This document shows positions 1-10,809 of a DNA stretch of 64,000 nucleotides, one piece after another. The notes under the pieces were generated by a model. It worked only from the letters and a program-made list of their open reading frames with translations. It did no database searches and was not told the DNA's origin. Position numbers and translations under genes: made by a program. The stretch is from Combretum micranthum (lineage: Eukaryota > Streptophyta > Magnoliopsida > Myrtales > Combretaceae): assembly GCA_024138025.1 (NCBI GenBank), contig JAMXBD010000640.1, forward strand, positions 124,001-188,000. Direction: 5' to 3'. Every line of letters starts with the position of its first letter. Positions within the stretch are counted from its first letter, which is position 1.

Positions 1-3000
1 GATATTTGAATTTAAGATTTTTTACTTTAAAAATCAAAAGATACCAATAGATTATAATACTAAAAAAAAATGTTTTATAATAGTCAGTGGAAGCCCACGT
101 TCTGCTTTTAGCCAGAATTAAAAGGGAAAGCATCAACACTGACACGTTATTATTTCCTTCCCCTTTATCATATTTTATTACCAGTTTCTTTTTGCCCCTT
201 AAAATTAAAAGCCTTCAGTTCCCTGCCACTTATCATCTTTGAAATTGAGCATTTAAAGTTGTAAACATTTTAATTTTGAGACGACTATACATTTCGTTTC
301 TTTTTTTTTTTTTATAATTTTAGCATTTTGTATTATTTTATCTACCAAAAAAATAGTAAAATAAGATCTAAATATACATATTTTTTAAGATTTTAAAGCC
401 TAAACACTTAACTTTAGGAGCTAAGTATGCATAAACAAGTATATAGAAGATGTAATTTGCATATTACTTAAACTATATACTATTTAAAATATTATGAAGA
501 TTTTTACCTCATATAGTCCTTTCCTCAATTTTTAGAGAAGGAAGAACTTTTTATATATATATACTCATAATCGTCTAGAAAGCATGCAAAACTAACATTT
601 TTAGTTGTAATATAACGAAAAAGAAAGCACGATTTTATAATATGTAAAACTATTCTTGAATACCAAAAGTTTCCTTTTTTTTTTCCTTCCTTATATGTGA
701 TTTATAGGTATTTTTTCTCATATGTAACCGCCCCTCTATAAACAAAAATATTTGGTAAAAAATAAGAGCTAAATAGGAAATAAAACAAATAAAAAAGAGC
801 ATATAGCCCCAATAAGATAGTAATTTCACAGTTTAAGTTAAATTTTGAGGCATTATAATATAACAAAGTACCTACTTTATATAATATTTGCAAACATATT
901 GCACTAGGATGAAAGACAAATACAGTTGAGCTATTAATAAAATAATAAGAATATATTTTACTTGCAGTACATGTACCTAAGCTAAAAGATGAAAGAACAG
1001 CTATGAAAAATAGAAGATAAATATTAGTTTTCTCTGTCTATATAATTTTAAATCAAGCTTGCACAATTGATTTATTTAAGAAGTTATTGATAGGTACAAT
1101 GCAAACTCACCATCCTTCTCATGATTAATATAATTATCTTAGGAAAATGGGCCAATTTGGTCAAATTAAATATTACACAAAACCAACTTGTCTTTGGATA
1201 ATATATATTTTATATATGTATTGCTAACATAAGAGAAAGGAGACTAAAGTAAACTCCGTTTACACCTCTTATCAATCATTCACGATCCTATCCCATCAGC
1301 TGTTATGATCAGTTGTTGAATGATGGTTTGATTGTCCATGGATGGTACAGTAGAATTATTGGATTCTTTAATAGCACGAAATGTCGATGGGAAGATTCAA
1401 ACTACTGGAATTCCATAATAGTAGAATAGACATGGAATTTCGCTTTACACTGTGCTTGCTATGGAGGGATTCGGAGGGAATAACTGTGGAAGGGAAAGGA
1501 ATAAAGAGAATTAAATTTCATTCTCATATTTATTTTGAAAGGGAAAAACAAGATAAGAAAAAATAATGTAATTTTTTCTATGGGTATGTTAGACTCGGAC
1601 TACAATTACAAAGCCTACCCACGGTTTACTCGCTACTTTACTAATCCAAACCCTTCCTCCTCTTTTGCTCATAACGTTAATTCCTAAGCTAAGAAACCCT
1701 AATCGTCTCTTGTTGTTACTCTCGTGTTTCCCTTGTGACCCTAACTAATTTCTTTTGTTTTGTTGCTATACAGAATGTAATGGGCAGTTTCGAGTATGCC
1801 AGACTCCTAACAATCTAGATTGGGATAAAATGATTGGTGATCCATTTCTATTGCATTTCATGTATCTTTTATACAAGCATCAGTCCGTTAATATAGTTGT
1901 TGGCTGTTGTATTTTGTTACAATCACTATATTTTCTTGATTACAAGCTATTTTTGAGTTTTACATATAAGTCCTTGATAGATCTAATCTTTATTTGTTAT
2001 TAAGTATCCGTCCATAACAGAGTATCACCGTTTTTTTTCCTCTAAAATGGAGAAAATTAGGTAGGAAAAGGAAAAATCTTTTGAAATTACTTTTATATTC
2101 TCTTTTTAAAAATTATTTATTATATTTTAAGGCATATAGATAATTTACTGTTATAGCTTGTTTTTGTCTTTTATAATAATTATTGTTCTATTAATTTTCT
2201 TCTTTTGAATTATCTAAATACATGAAAGAATTCAAATTACTCAACAATACTTCTCTTTCATTTTCTTTCATTCTTAAATCTTTTCATCATGCCAAACTAA
2301 GTGTTAATATCCATTAATGGTGTAATAGATTGTTTAGTTGGTAGAAGGACTTTCAAGGAGGAAATAAACATAGAACTGCCTTGGGAGAAAAGTAGAAAAT
2401 GGAAGTACTAATGCTATAAATAGCTATTTATGGTAGGGTTATTTTAAAAAAAAGAGCCATGAGTATGGAGAAAAGTAAAAAATGGAAGTACTATATTGCT
2501 ATAAATAGCTATTTATGGTAGGGTTCTTTTGAAAAAAAGAGCCCATGAGTGTGGAATACTTATTTTGAAGGTAGGAATTACTTTTCTTTTTTAATTGTGA
2601 TTCTTTGGTAAGGTATGAAATGCCATTTAAGAGTATCCATCCATGAGGTCCTTTACAAGGTCTTTCGAAGGACTTCATTGCTTTATCTGTCAGATTTTTT
2701 ATGTAAGTTTCTTTACTTCTTTTTATATTTGATGGGTCTCATTTATTTTTACGTAATACCTTACTCTTACTTTTACAAAATAATAATAAAATATTCTGAA
2801 TGAACTTATTTTTTTAAGGTCCTTTAGAGAGGACCTCAAAAAGTTGAAGAAATTCTCCATAATTGTAAGGACCACAAAAAATAAGGTCATTTGCCTAGGT
2901 ATTCGTGTCAAATACTTCCAATGTGGATGCTCTAACAAGGAATTAGTATTTTGTTTGGCACAGTGGAATAAATTAAGAAGAAAAGATTGTGGAAGAAAAG

Positions 3001-3780
3001 AAACTACAAGAGAGGAATCATTAGAGAATCTAAATCCATTCATGTATTTGGATAATGAAGACAAAGCAAATGGACGGAATATTAATTATTATAAAATACG
3101 AAGTAAAAATATAATGGTAAATTGCTTCCTTGCTCTTAAAAGATAATAAGTAATTTACTAAAAAAAATGTACATAAGTAATTTTAAATTTTTTCTCCATT
3201 TCTATTCTAATTCTCTCCATTTTAGAGCGACAAAAAAAAAAAAAAATGGATGGGATCCACGAAAAAAATTACATCCATTTTTCATCCCATTCTCTTTCCT
3301 TCTAGAACAAATAAGGATAGAATCTAACCCCCATTTCCACCCACCAAAAGCGCTATAAGGGCAAAAAAAAAAAAAAAAAAAAGAGAAAAACCTATAAGAT
3401 ATGTAGATGAAACAAATGAAACTTGAAAAAAAAAAAAGACAACGAGCATGAAAAATCTCATATGTTTTCTTAGGGAGCTTTTGCGGTCCTATTGATGGGA
3501 CCGTCCAGTCAAACATATAACCATTAATATAAATATAATAATTAAAATATTAACTATTTTAGTGGTTTAATCATGATTGAATATGGTATGAGCTGTTAGA
3601 TAATGATAGACCGGTCTTGCCAAAATTAACGAAGGAACCACAAAATTTCCCATTTTTTAATCACCATAACAGTATATTTTCCTACAATGAGTATAGAGAT
3701 TTTTTCTACTTTACTTTTATATTGGCATTTTTTAATAAACGATCACTCATAGTGATTATTGCATACATTACCTCACTAGT
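1..3780. other. AT-rich intergenic DNA, no gene seen
   Basis: Long A and T runs and only short open frames (about 60-110 codons) with low-complexity translations. I see no splice-linked domains, no tRNA boxes and no convincing terminal repeats. The only internal structure I can support is the tandem duplication listed at 2384-2556. Confidence 0.6.
2384..2556. repeat. Two-copy tandem duplication, unit about 83-90 bp
   Basis: The block beginning GGAGAAAAGTA and containing GCTATAAATAGCTATTTATGG is repeated directly, unit 1 at 2384-2466 and unit 2 at 2467-2556. The copies differ by a few substitutions and small indels. Each carries a short palindrome around ATAAATAGCTATTTAT. Confidence 0.8.
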
Positions 3781-3789
3781 GTTATATTA

Positions 3790-4085
3790 ATTTTTCCTTT
3801 CGATGGAGCTGCGACTTTCATTAAAAAGCAAGCAAACAAAAGCAAAGTCCATAGCCCCACGAGCCTGGGCTATTATCCATAGTACCAGAGATATGGTTCG
3901 GATTTAAAATCTTCACATTAGATTCTAACAAAACATTTCTAATAAACGAAGGAAGAAGGACAAAAACCCCTTGTTGGATAGAATTTAAGCAACAAAATTA
4001 GTTCCCATCAAAAGCTTACATTGAGCAATATCATGAGCAAAAATATTTCCTACCTTAGACATCTACGACAATTAGGCTAAGGAGA
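3790..4085 (-). mobile_element. Probable 3' end of a LINE (RNase H tail and 3' UTR remnant)
   Basis: The - strand reads a short stretch with AHDIAQ-like wording, resembling the end of the RNase H domain of plant LINEs. Next come in-frame stops, a tail containing GGGCTATGGACTTTGCTTTT and TTTAATGAAAG, and an A-rich end near 3795. The match is by pattern memory only. Without the reverse transcriptase in view this is a modest-confidence call. Confidence 0.4.
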
Positions 4086-4199
4086 TCATCTGGATCTATT
4101 GCCTATAGGATAAAATAAAATTTGGCAACAATTGGTATCGATTTCTTATATAGTCAACCACCATAAAATAGTTGTGGAATTTGTCTCGATGATTATTTT

Positions 4200-4830
4200 G
4201 GCATTATAAAGATAAATGCCATATTGATTGGATGTTTAACATGAAGAGATAAATTGCAATTACATTTTATCATCACTATTATTATATTGATTGAAATTCT
4301 TGAATAACAAAGTCATATGTCCAATTAGAATCCGACCTCCAATGACAAATGGTGATTGTATTCATTACCATTAGTAATACTATATTGTTGAAATTCCGGA
4401 AGCAAAAACTCATATCACACTAGAATCTAATTTGTAAAAATAAATTATAATTGGTTTTGTTACCACCACTGATGTTATGCTAGCTGAACTTTCAATCACA
4501 GAATAATGTCATCTCAAACCTAACCTGTAAGGTAAATGCTATATTGGCTAGAAATCCACAACTACAAAATTTGGTTAAATATGTTGGCCAGTAAAAATAA
4601 ATTGTAATTATATATTCATTACCATCACAAATGCTATATTAATTGAAATTTAGAAATCATGGACTAAGATGTTAAATTAGAATATCATCTGTAAAGATGA
4701 ATTGCACTTGTATATATTATCATCACTAATATTATATCATATGGAAATCCATGATTACAAAATCAGATGTTGGATTTCAATCTAACTTATAAAGGTAAAT
4801 GCTATATTTGCTAAAAATCTACAAACTTAG
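4200..4830. repeat. Degenerate tandem array, unit about 95-100 bp
   Basis: A diverged motif recurs: AAATTGCAATTA-like, then TATTCATTACCATCACTAATGCTATATTGATTGAAAT-like text, then CAAAATCATATGTT-like text. Clear starts are near 4252, 4347, 4442, 4599 and 4699, with a partial copy near 4793. Spacing is about 95-100 bp apart from one longer interval. Copies differ by many substitutions, so the array is old. Confidence 0.6.
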
Positions 4831-5700
4831 TTTTTAGAATACTAAATCTCATAGACTAAACAAAATTCAAAATCCTATTTGATAATTAATTAAATAACTA
4901 ACTAAAGATTTAGGAAACTGACTGAAAAAAAGTACTATAACTAAAATAGATATAAATTACAACACCTCAATTTGAAGCTCATATAGAAGAGCAATGATAT
5001 CATAAAAGCAAATATTCATTAAAACCGACATGCTGTTGAAAGAAATTTTTTACTAATATTACTTTACTGATTTCATGAATCCCAGTTGAATCACAATTAC
5101 TTCTGAATATAACTTCTAAATACTATGCAATTAATTAAAAAGTGCATGCTAAATAAATAAATTATTTATATGCATAACGATAATAAGACACGAGTAATAA
5201 ATTATTGCCAATGTTAAGAGAATGTGAGTAGAATATGCTAGTGCTAACTTAATAATATAGATATAGATAGCTCGGCCAAAAAAAAAAAAAAAAAAGATGT
5301 AAATGGATAAACAGAAAAGAAGATATAGATATAAATAAAAATATACATTTAAAATTGATATGATATATTTATTTTCCGAAATAATACTTTACAAGTGAAA
5401 AGGAAAAATACTAAGATAATTTTCTCACTCTAAGCTTATATTTCATAAAAAAAAAAATAGATAGTATTTTTTTATGATAAAATTTATTTTTGGAGTTTTA
5501 TATCAATAGCTTATCATCTATTCTCTTTTTTCCAAATTTCTTACTTTAATTGAGATCATTTTTAACAACTTATTATAATATTTATATTTCTAACTTATAA
5601 TTTATGCAATAAAAAAGTTGTATTCACATTTTCCAAAAAGCTACAAATTTTGTTGTTATTTATTTATTTTTCCTCCTCGGAAAAATAGTTGTTAAAGCTA
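4831..5700. other. AT-rich intergenic DNA upstream of the RCD1-like gene
   Basis: Low-complexity AT sequence with poly-A runs (for example near 5279-5296). No open frame or repeat that I can support. Confidence 0.55.
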
Positions 5701-5739
5701 TAAAAATCCTGATACGTCCATATGGTCGGCAACTTCACA

Positions 5740-6320
5740 TCGTGAGTCATTTCTTTTTTAACTTTTTTTCCTAGCTAGGGTTTGACTAACAGCTGCCTTT
5801 GTGAATTCTCGCTTTCTAACACCGTGATCTGTGTTTTCTTTGATGTATCAAGAGAAAGGAGGGTTTTAATTTTGATTTTCAGTTTAGATTGTTCATATAT
5901 AGTTTTAGGTCTCGTCAATAATTGAATAAATTTCACTTGTGATACTAGGGCTAAATGACTATTCAGATCTATGCGCTTTGAAAACTTTGATCAGGGAATC
6001 TAGTTTGATGCTTTGCTAGGTTTCATCGTGAACATGTTGAAACCGAGAAATTTTGCAGATTATGTTCATCTCCCCAGCTATTTGGTAAGTTCTTAATTGT
6101 ATATCAGTGCTCTTTTAGGATTTCCTTTTTTTTTTTTTTCAATTTTTTTGCTCTAATAATATGTTAAACGAATAAGATGAGTTAACTTCTCGTGGGATTT
6201 GCAGGATTTTCTTGTTTATCCAGCCCAATGGATTATCATGTGTATTTACTGGTAGATTTGTATATTTTAGAAGCAGTTAAGACCATAGGTGATAGTTTGT
6301 GAATATATACTTGGTATATA
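5740..6320 (+). promoter_or_regulatory. 5' leader of the RCD1-like gene with a leader intron
   Basis: The exact transcription start is not visible. A leader intron is supported at 6085-6204: donor TTTG|GTAAGT, acceptor TTTGCAG|GATTTT, preceded by a T-rich tract. Upstream ATGs occur in the leader: a nine-codon frame at 5843-5869 including stop, a very short one near 6009, and the longer spliced one listed separately. Leader introns and uORFs are common in plant regulatory genes and would be expected to lower or condition translation of the main frame. Confidence 0.5.
6034..6255 (+). CDS. Upstream ORF spanning the leader intron
   Basis: ATG at 6034 opens 17 codons to the leader-intron donor at 6084. 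After splicing to 6205 the same frame continues 16 codons to a TAG ending at 6255, giving 33 aa, with the intron in phase 0. It ends 65 nt before the main ATG at 6321, so it does not overlap the main frame. The peptide starts MLKPRNFADYVHLPSYL. I do not recognise it as a known conserved-peptide uORF. If the intron were retained the peptide would have a different C-terminus. Whether it is translated is inference. Confidence 0.4.
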
Positions 6321-9300
6321 ATGGAATCAAAGGAAGGATCCAATAGTGTTATTGGAGTGAATGTAGAGAAGAGTTGTGAATCTGCAACACGTATTGAAAA
6401 ATCAAAGGGTGTGTTTGTTTCGAAATCCTTGACTAATAAACTTCGAAAACGCAAAAGAGTTGATGGATGCAAGGGCAGGTGTGGTCCTTGCTTGAGAAAC
6501 TTAGCCCTGAAATGCTATTCAAATTTTATGAAGAGTGGTTTGCCAAGACGTGTTTTGTTTTATCAAAATAACGAATGGAATGATTTTCCTCCTTATGTTG
6601 TTGATTTGGTTAGGGAGCACTTTGAGTCAAAAAATGCAGCAGTTGAAGTGAAGTTTAATGGTTGTCATTTTATGCTGGATATCTTATATATGTTTCAATG
6701 GGATGTGAAGACGGGTGTAAAGAAACGTATTGGTTGGATTGATGATACTGGGCACTGCTTTTTTCCTGATTTTCATTTTGATTCTGTTGAGAAGAGTGGT
6801 AATGCAGGGTTTGGATCTAAGCTTCCAAATGAGGAACAAGAAATTGAACTACAGCTTGATATAGAAGTGAATGGAGCCCAGAGTTGTAATTCGGAGTATT
6901 GTGATGAGCAAGTGGATACAAATGCTAAGAAGATTAAACTAGAGCAGGAATCTATTGTAGGTCCTGAGCCTAAAATAACCGATGAGGTTGCAGTTAAGCC
7001 TGCTCCTAAACTTCAAACTATGGATTATAATACAGCAAAGAGTCTCTTTACAACTGGAATGAAGCTCTTTACAGATACAGATGTGGTTGAAATTAATGGT
7101 TGCACTAGCAGTTTGATGAAAGCCCGATGTGAGCTATTTGAAAAGCAAGTAGAAATCACAAGAATCAATCGTGGAAATCCTAATGTTAAATATGCATGGC
7201 TTGCTTCTAAAAAAGATTCGCTTCTTAAGATTCAAAACTATGGCCTTGGAAGTGGTGCATTCAAAAGCCTTTCCATTTATGGTCTTGGGGTTCACCTAGC
7301 AACCATAGATCATTCATATATCAGGCAAGATTTAGTTTTTCCTTTATGTTAAATTCAAATTTGTGTAATATATAATGTGTTTGGTTGATTTGTTGATTAC
7401 ATTTTATCTTTCTTTCAATAAACAAATATATATTTCTTGTATATGATCTTCATTTTTTGATATTTTTATGTGTGCCCTTGGAGTTGATCTAACATTTTTT
7501 GCATTTTTTTTAGTGCAAATTATTGCGATGAGGATGAAAATGGAATAAGACATGTTTTACTCTGCCGTATTATTTTGGGAAATAGTGAAGTTCTTCTTCC
7601 TGGATCAAGGCAATTTTGTCCGAGCAGTGAAAGTTATGACACTGGAATAGATAATCTTCAAAATCCATGTTATTATATAGTTTGGGATATGAATAGAAAT
7701 ACTCATATACTTCCAGAATATATTATAAGCTTCAAGATGTCATCCAGCAGTAAAGGTGAGTAGTTGTCACTTAGGTTCTAATAGTACATGTACTGTACCA
7801 TTATTAATATTACAATTCTGGCCTAAGGTCATGTTTCAACATTAAAATATGTATTAATGTTTCCATGTTTTGCTGTCTAGATTTGCTAGTTTGATAATTT
7901 CAATTGTTAAAATTCATTTATGGGAATTTTTTTTTGAAAAGTTAGTGGGAAATGAGAGCAATGTTTAATATGTTTACTTTTGATATAGGGTGTTTGGTTA
8001 GTGATGAAATCAGGGAGAAATCTGGAGCCATGATTCCTCAAAATAGTTGTGGTTTGCCGAAACTACATTGTGCCCCTGTAGCATCAGTAAGGATTTCAGT
8101 GCTATATTGTCCATTTTTATGAATTTAATTTAATAGTATGTTCCATTAATTTTATTAGAGATATTGGTTTTGTTTGTTGAGTGACCATGCTGGTTTCAAA
8201 GCATTGAATTTCATAACGCTATTGGTTATACTATTTATCTTTAAAAAAAATTTGCTTAAGTAGTTGACTAGAAGCATGATTTAGGGTTGCAAATCTATTC
8301 TCCCTCTTCCATTCAATTACCAGTAACCATTAAGATTCTTGTTAATAATTTGTAGTAACTCCCCCTTACTATTTTATTTAACCTAAAATTATTTGGTTCT
8401 CTGATGTTGAGCATTATTAAAATTTGACCAAAGAGAAAGGAATCAAGAGATAAGGGGAATATATGGCTCAATCTGATGAAGTAACTCCACCAAGGTGCCT
8501 GTTTTGGAGCTGCCATGATCCTTGCAAGTTGCACCAAGAATTTGGACGAAATTAAATTCCAAATAACATTGGCAAGTGTGGCTTTAAGGTTTTATGGTAG
8601 AAATTGCTCTTTTTATTGGTTATTTTCCCACTCAATTATTGCTTTGTATTTTTTGTAGTAAGTAAATGCCCTAAAAAAAATTTAGGCTTGTAAGCTTCAG
8701 TTTGGATAAGTAACTCGCTGGTGGTTAGCTCTTCCAGTGTTTGCTTCATATTTTCTCCGTTGCGTTAAAAATCTAGCCTGAACAAGTTGACAAATAATGG
8801 CCAAAAAAAAAAAAAAAAGTTGACAAATGGGAAAATTTTGGTTAGAAATATATATGTGTATATATATATATATATTTTTAATCAAACGCTTGTATTTGTT
8901 ACAGTGGATTCCATACTGTATGTGTTGGCGCTTTTCTTTTTATTCTCACATTTTGTGGGCTTATTGATAGTATTATTGTGGTTGTTACAAACAACAAAGT
9001 GAAATCCAAAAGAAAAAGAAATCTCCAGCTATTAATCTCCCGGTTTTTGTTATTATCATTTGTATTTCATTTGCAATACTCGCTTACAACCAATCGATTT
9101 AGGTAAAACCTCAGGTTAATGATGTCAATCATGAGATAAGCTCTAATAGGACTCCAAAATCCCCATGGATGCCTTTTCCCTTATTATTTGATGCAATCTC
9201 AAAAGAAGTACCCCCTAAGGATATGAAGATAGTGAATGCGCAATATGACCTTTTCAAGGTAACTTTCATCCTTGTGCAACTGCAATTGTTCAATCTTTTT

Positions 9301-9940
9301 GCTACATTTCTATATCTCTTTCTCAATGCCTACTATCAGAACAAGAGGGTAACTCGAGCTGAATTCATTAGAGAACTACGGATGTTAGTTGGGGATAAAC
9401 TATTGAGGTCCACCATAATGAGTCTTCAATGCAAGGTATTTACTAAAATAATTCATATATCTAAATCTTTTCATATACTTTTTCACAAGCACGGTTGTTA
9501 TGCATAATAATATATTTATACTAAATAGTTGATTCCTTTTTCCCTTCCGGAAAAGATTTCTCAATTTTTGGTTTGTTGAGGAAGTGATGTTTGTTGTGAA
9601 CTAGCAAGATTGTATTTGTTTCTTGCAGATCTCTTCTGCCTTATATGACTCACTATGTGTGTGTGTGTATGTGCGTATAACGCGCATGTGGAGGTGGCCT
9701 TGTGCCTTCTTGCTTAATCATTTTACTTTTTTATGGACTGCGTTTATGTTTAGAATTACTCATTACATACTTCTCGGTTGTTCAATGATAATATGTATAT
9801 TGCATATCTTAAAAGTTCTTTATATTTTACTTTGGCTTTCACATTTAATTTTGGAATATTTTCTATCTAATTGGATATGCTTGTAGTTGCCTCCCAAAAT
9901 CGATTGCAGCATGAAGATGCCTAAGGAGGAACCTGAATAG
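6321..9940 (+). CDS. RCD1: RCD1/SRO1-type protein (WWE, inactive PARP-like, RST domains)
   Basis: Six coding exons: 6321-7324, 7514-7755, 7989-8086, 9103-9258, 9340-9435 and 9887-9940, joined in frame to 549 aa, near the family's usual size. Residues 40-46 (KLRKRKR) form a basic nuclear-signal-like patch. The WWE domain is about 77-152 ([24 protein letters not shown]). The PARP-like domain is about 255-430, with [20 protein letters not shown] and [18 protein letters not shown]. The RST domain is about 468-531 ([23 protein letters not shown]), encoded by exons 4-5. In the family, RCD1 and SRO1 are nuclear hubs that bind transcription factors through RST and act in oxidative stress, hormone and developmental signalling; the PARP-like domain lacks the H-Y-E triad and is considered inactive. 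I see no intact triad here. The start is the first ATG after the leader intron with full N-terminal homology. The first coding intron is GC-AG. SRO2-5 paralogues lack WWE, so this belongs to the RCD1/SRO1 clade. Confidence 0.93.
7325..7513 (+). other. Non-canonical GC-AG intron in the RCD1-like gene
   Basis: Exon 1 ends ...TATATCAG and the intron opens GCAAGA. The acceptor is TTTTTTTTAG followed by TGCAAATTATTGCG. Using GC gives the expected family wording SYISANYCDE across the junction (split Ser codon AG|T). The flanking AG|GCAAG matches the usual consensus of efficient GC donors. No GT in the neighbourhood keeps this wording. Confidence 0.85.
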
Positions 9941-10256
9941 TAGATACTACCGAGGCGCTTGCTATCTCACTATTAGCAGTTTTTTTGCCTTCTATTTACA
10001 TGAGAACGGGTCTCCCAAACTAGATTTTGGGAATTTCGTTCTTCTAATGTCCTTATATTACCTTGTGTCTTCTTTTTTTAAAGAAAAGAAGTATTAATTT
10101 GTATGCGTCAACTCAGACAATTCAAAGGATGTTTATATATATATATATATATGATGACGAAACTCAAAAAGTTCGACGAACTAGAATGTATTCTGGAATT
10201 TTGTCATGTTAATTTTTGTGGTCCTTGTTTTACTTTGTAACTATCTCCTATAATGA

Positions 10257-10262
10257 AATAAA
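10257..10262 (+). terminator. Poly(A) signal candidate of the RCD1-like gene
   Basis: A perfect AATAAA lies about 317 nt after the stop codon, downstream of a T-rich and TTGT-containing stretch. This is a plausible near-upstream element for 3' end formation. The cleavage site itself is not visible. Confidence 0.5.
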
Positions 10263-10809
10263 AGAATTAATATGCGTCTCAACTGGATGTGAATTACAAC
10301 AAAAGTCCAGATCTCGATGGTTTGTGGCCGCAGCACTCTATTCCACTTAGCCTATCTGTTTTGCACTTGTCTAAAGAATTCGGAAACATGCTTCGTGTAT
10401 GTTAATTTATAGATAATAGGGAAAAACTTATGTCAAGTCACGTACTTTCTGGGGGAGATTCAAGATCTAAATTTAGATCTTGCACAAAGTGGTGGTAGGT
10501 TGTGACTTGAGCCAAATAGATCCCAAAGATAGTATGTCCAATTGGATTTTGCAATCAAAATCGATATCAATGCAGGATGCCTCCATGGTTTTAACATGTT
10601 GAGTGGTATATGATTTAATGTTAAAGAGTATTATATGATACATCGATGAGTAATTCCAACAATGGAATAACACTAAACTTGTCCGTACCAATACCACTTC
10701 TGGATCATTTTACACATTTAAAAAGAAAGCTAGAGCGTTCAATGGTAAGAAAATTATTTTCTTGCAAATGAGAACTCTGATGTAAAACTATTTTCTTCTT
10801 TCAACAACC
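10263..10809. other. Spacer between two convergent genes
   Basis: The spacer separates the 3' end of the + strand RCD1-like gene from the stop codon of the - strand SKL2-like gene. It must hold the 3' UTR of the latter. No further gene or repeat is supported. Confidence 0.6.

Noticed and set aside
2723..3146. Overlapping frames of 100-113 codons on both strands
   Set aside because: Low complexity, no start context, no homologous wording; chance frames in AT-rich DNA.
9623..9886. 87-codon + strand frame between RST exons
   Set aside because: It lies wholly in intron 5 of the RCD1-like gene and has no recognisable domain.
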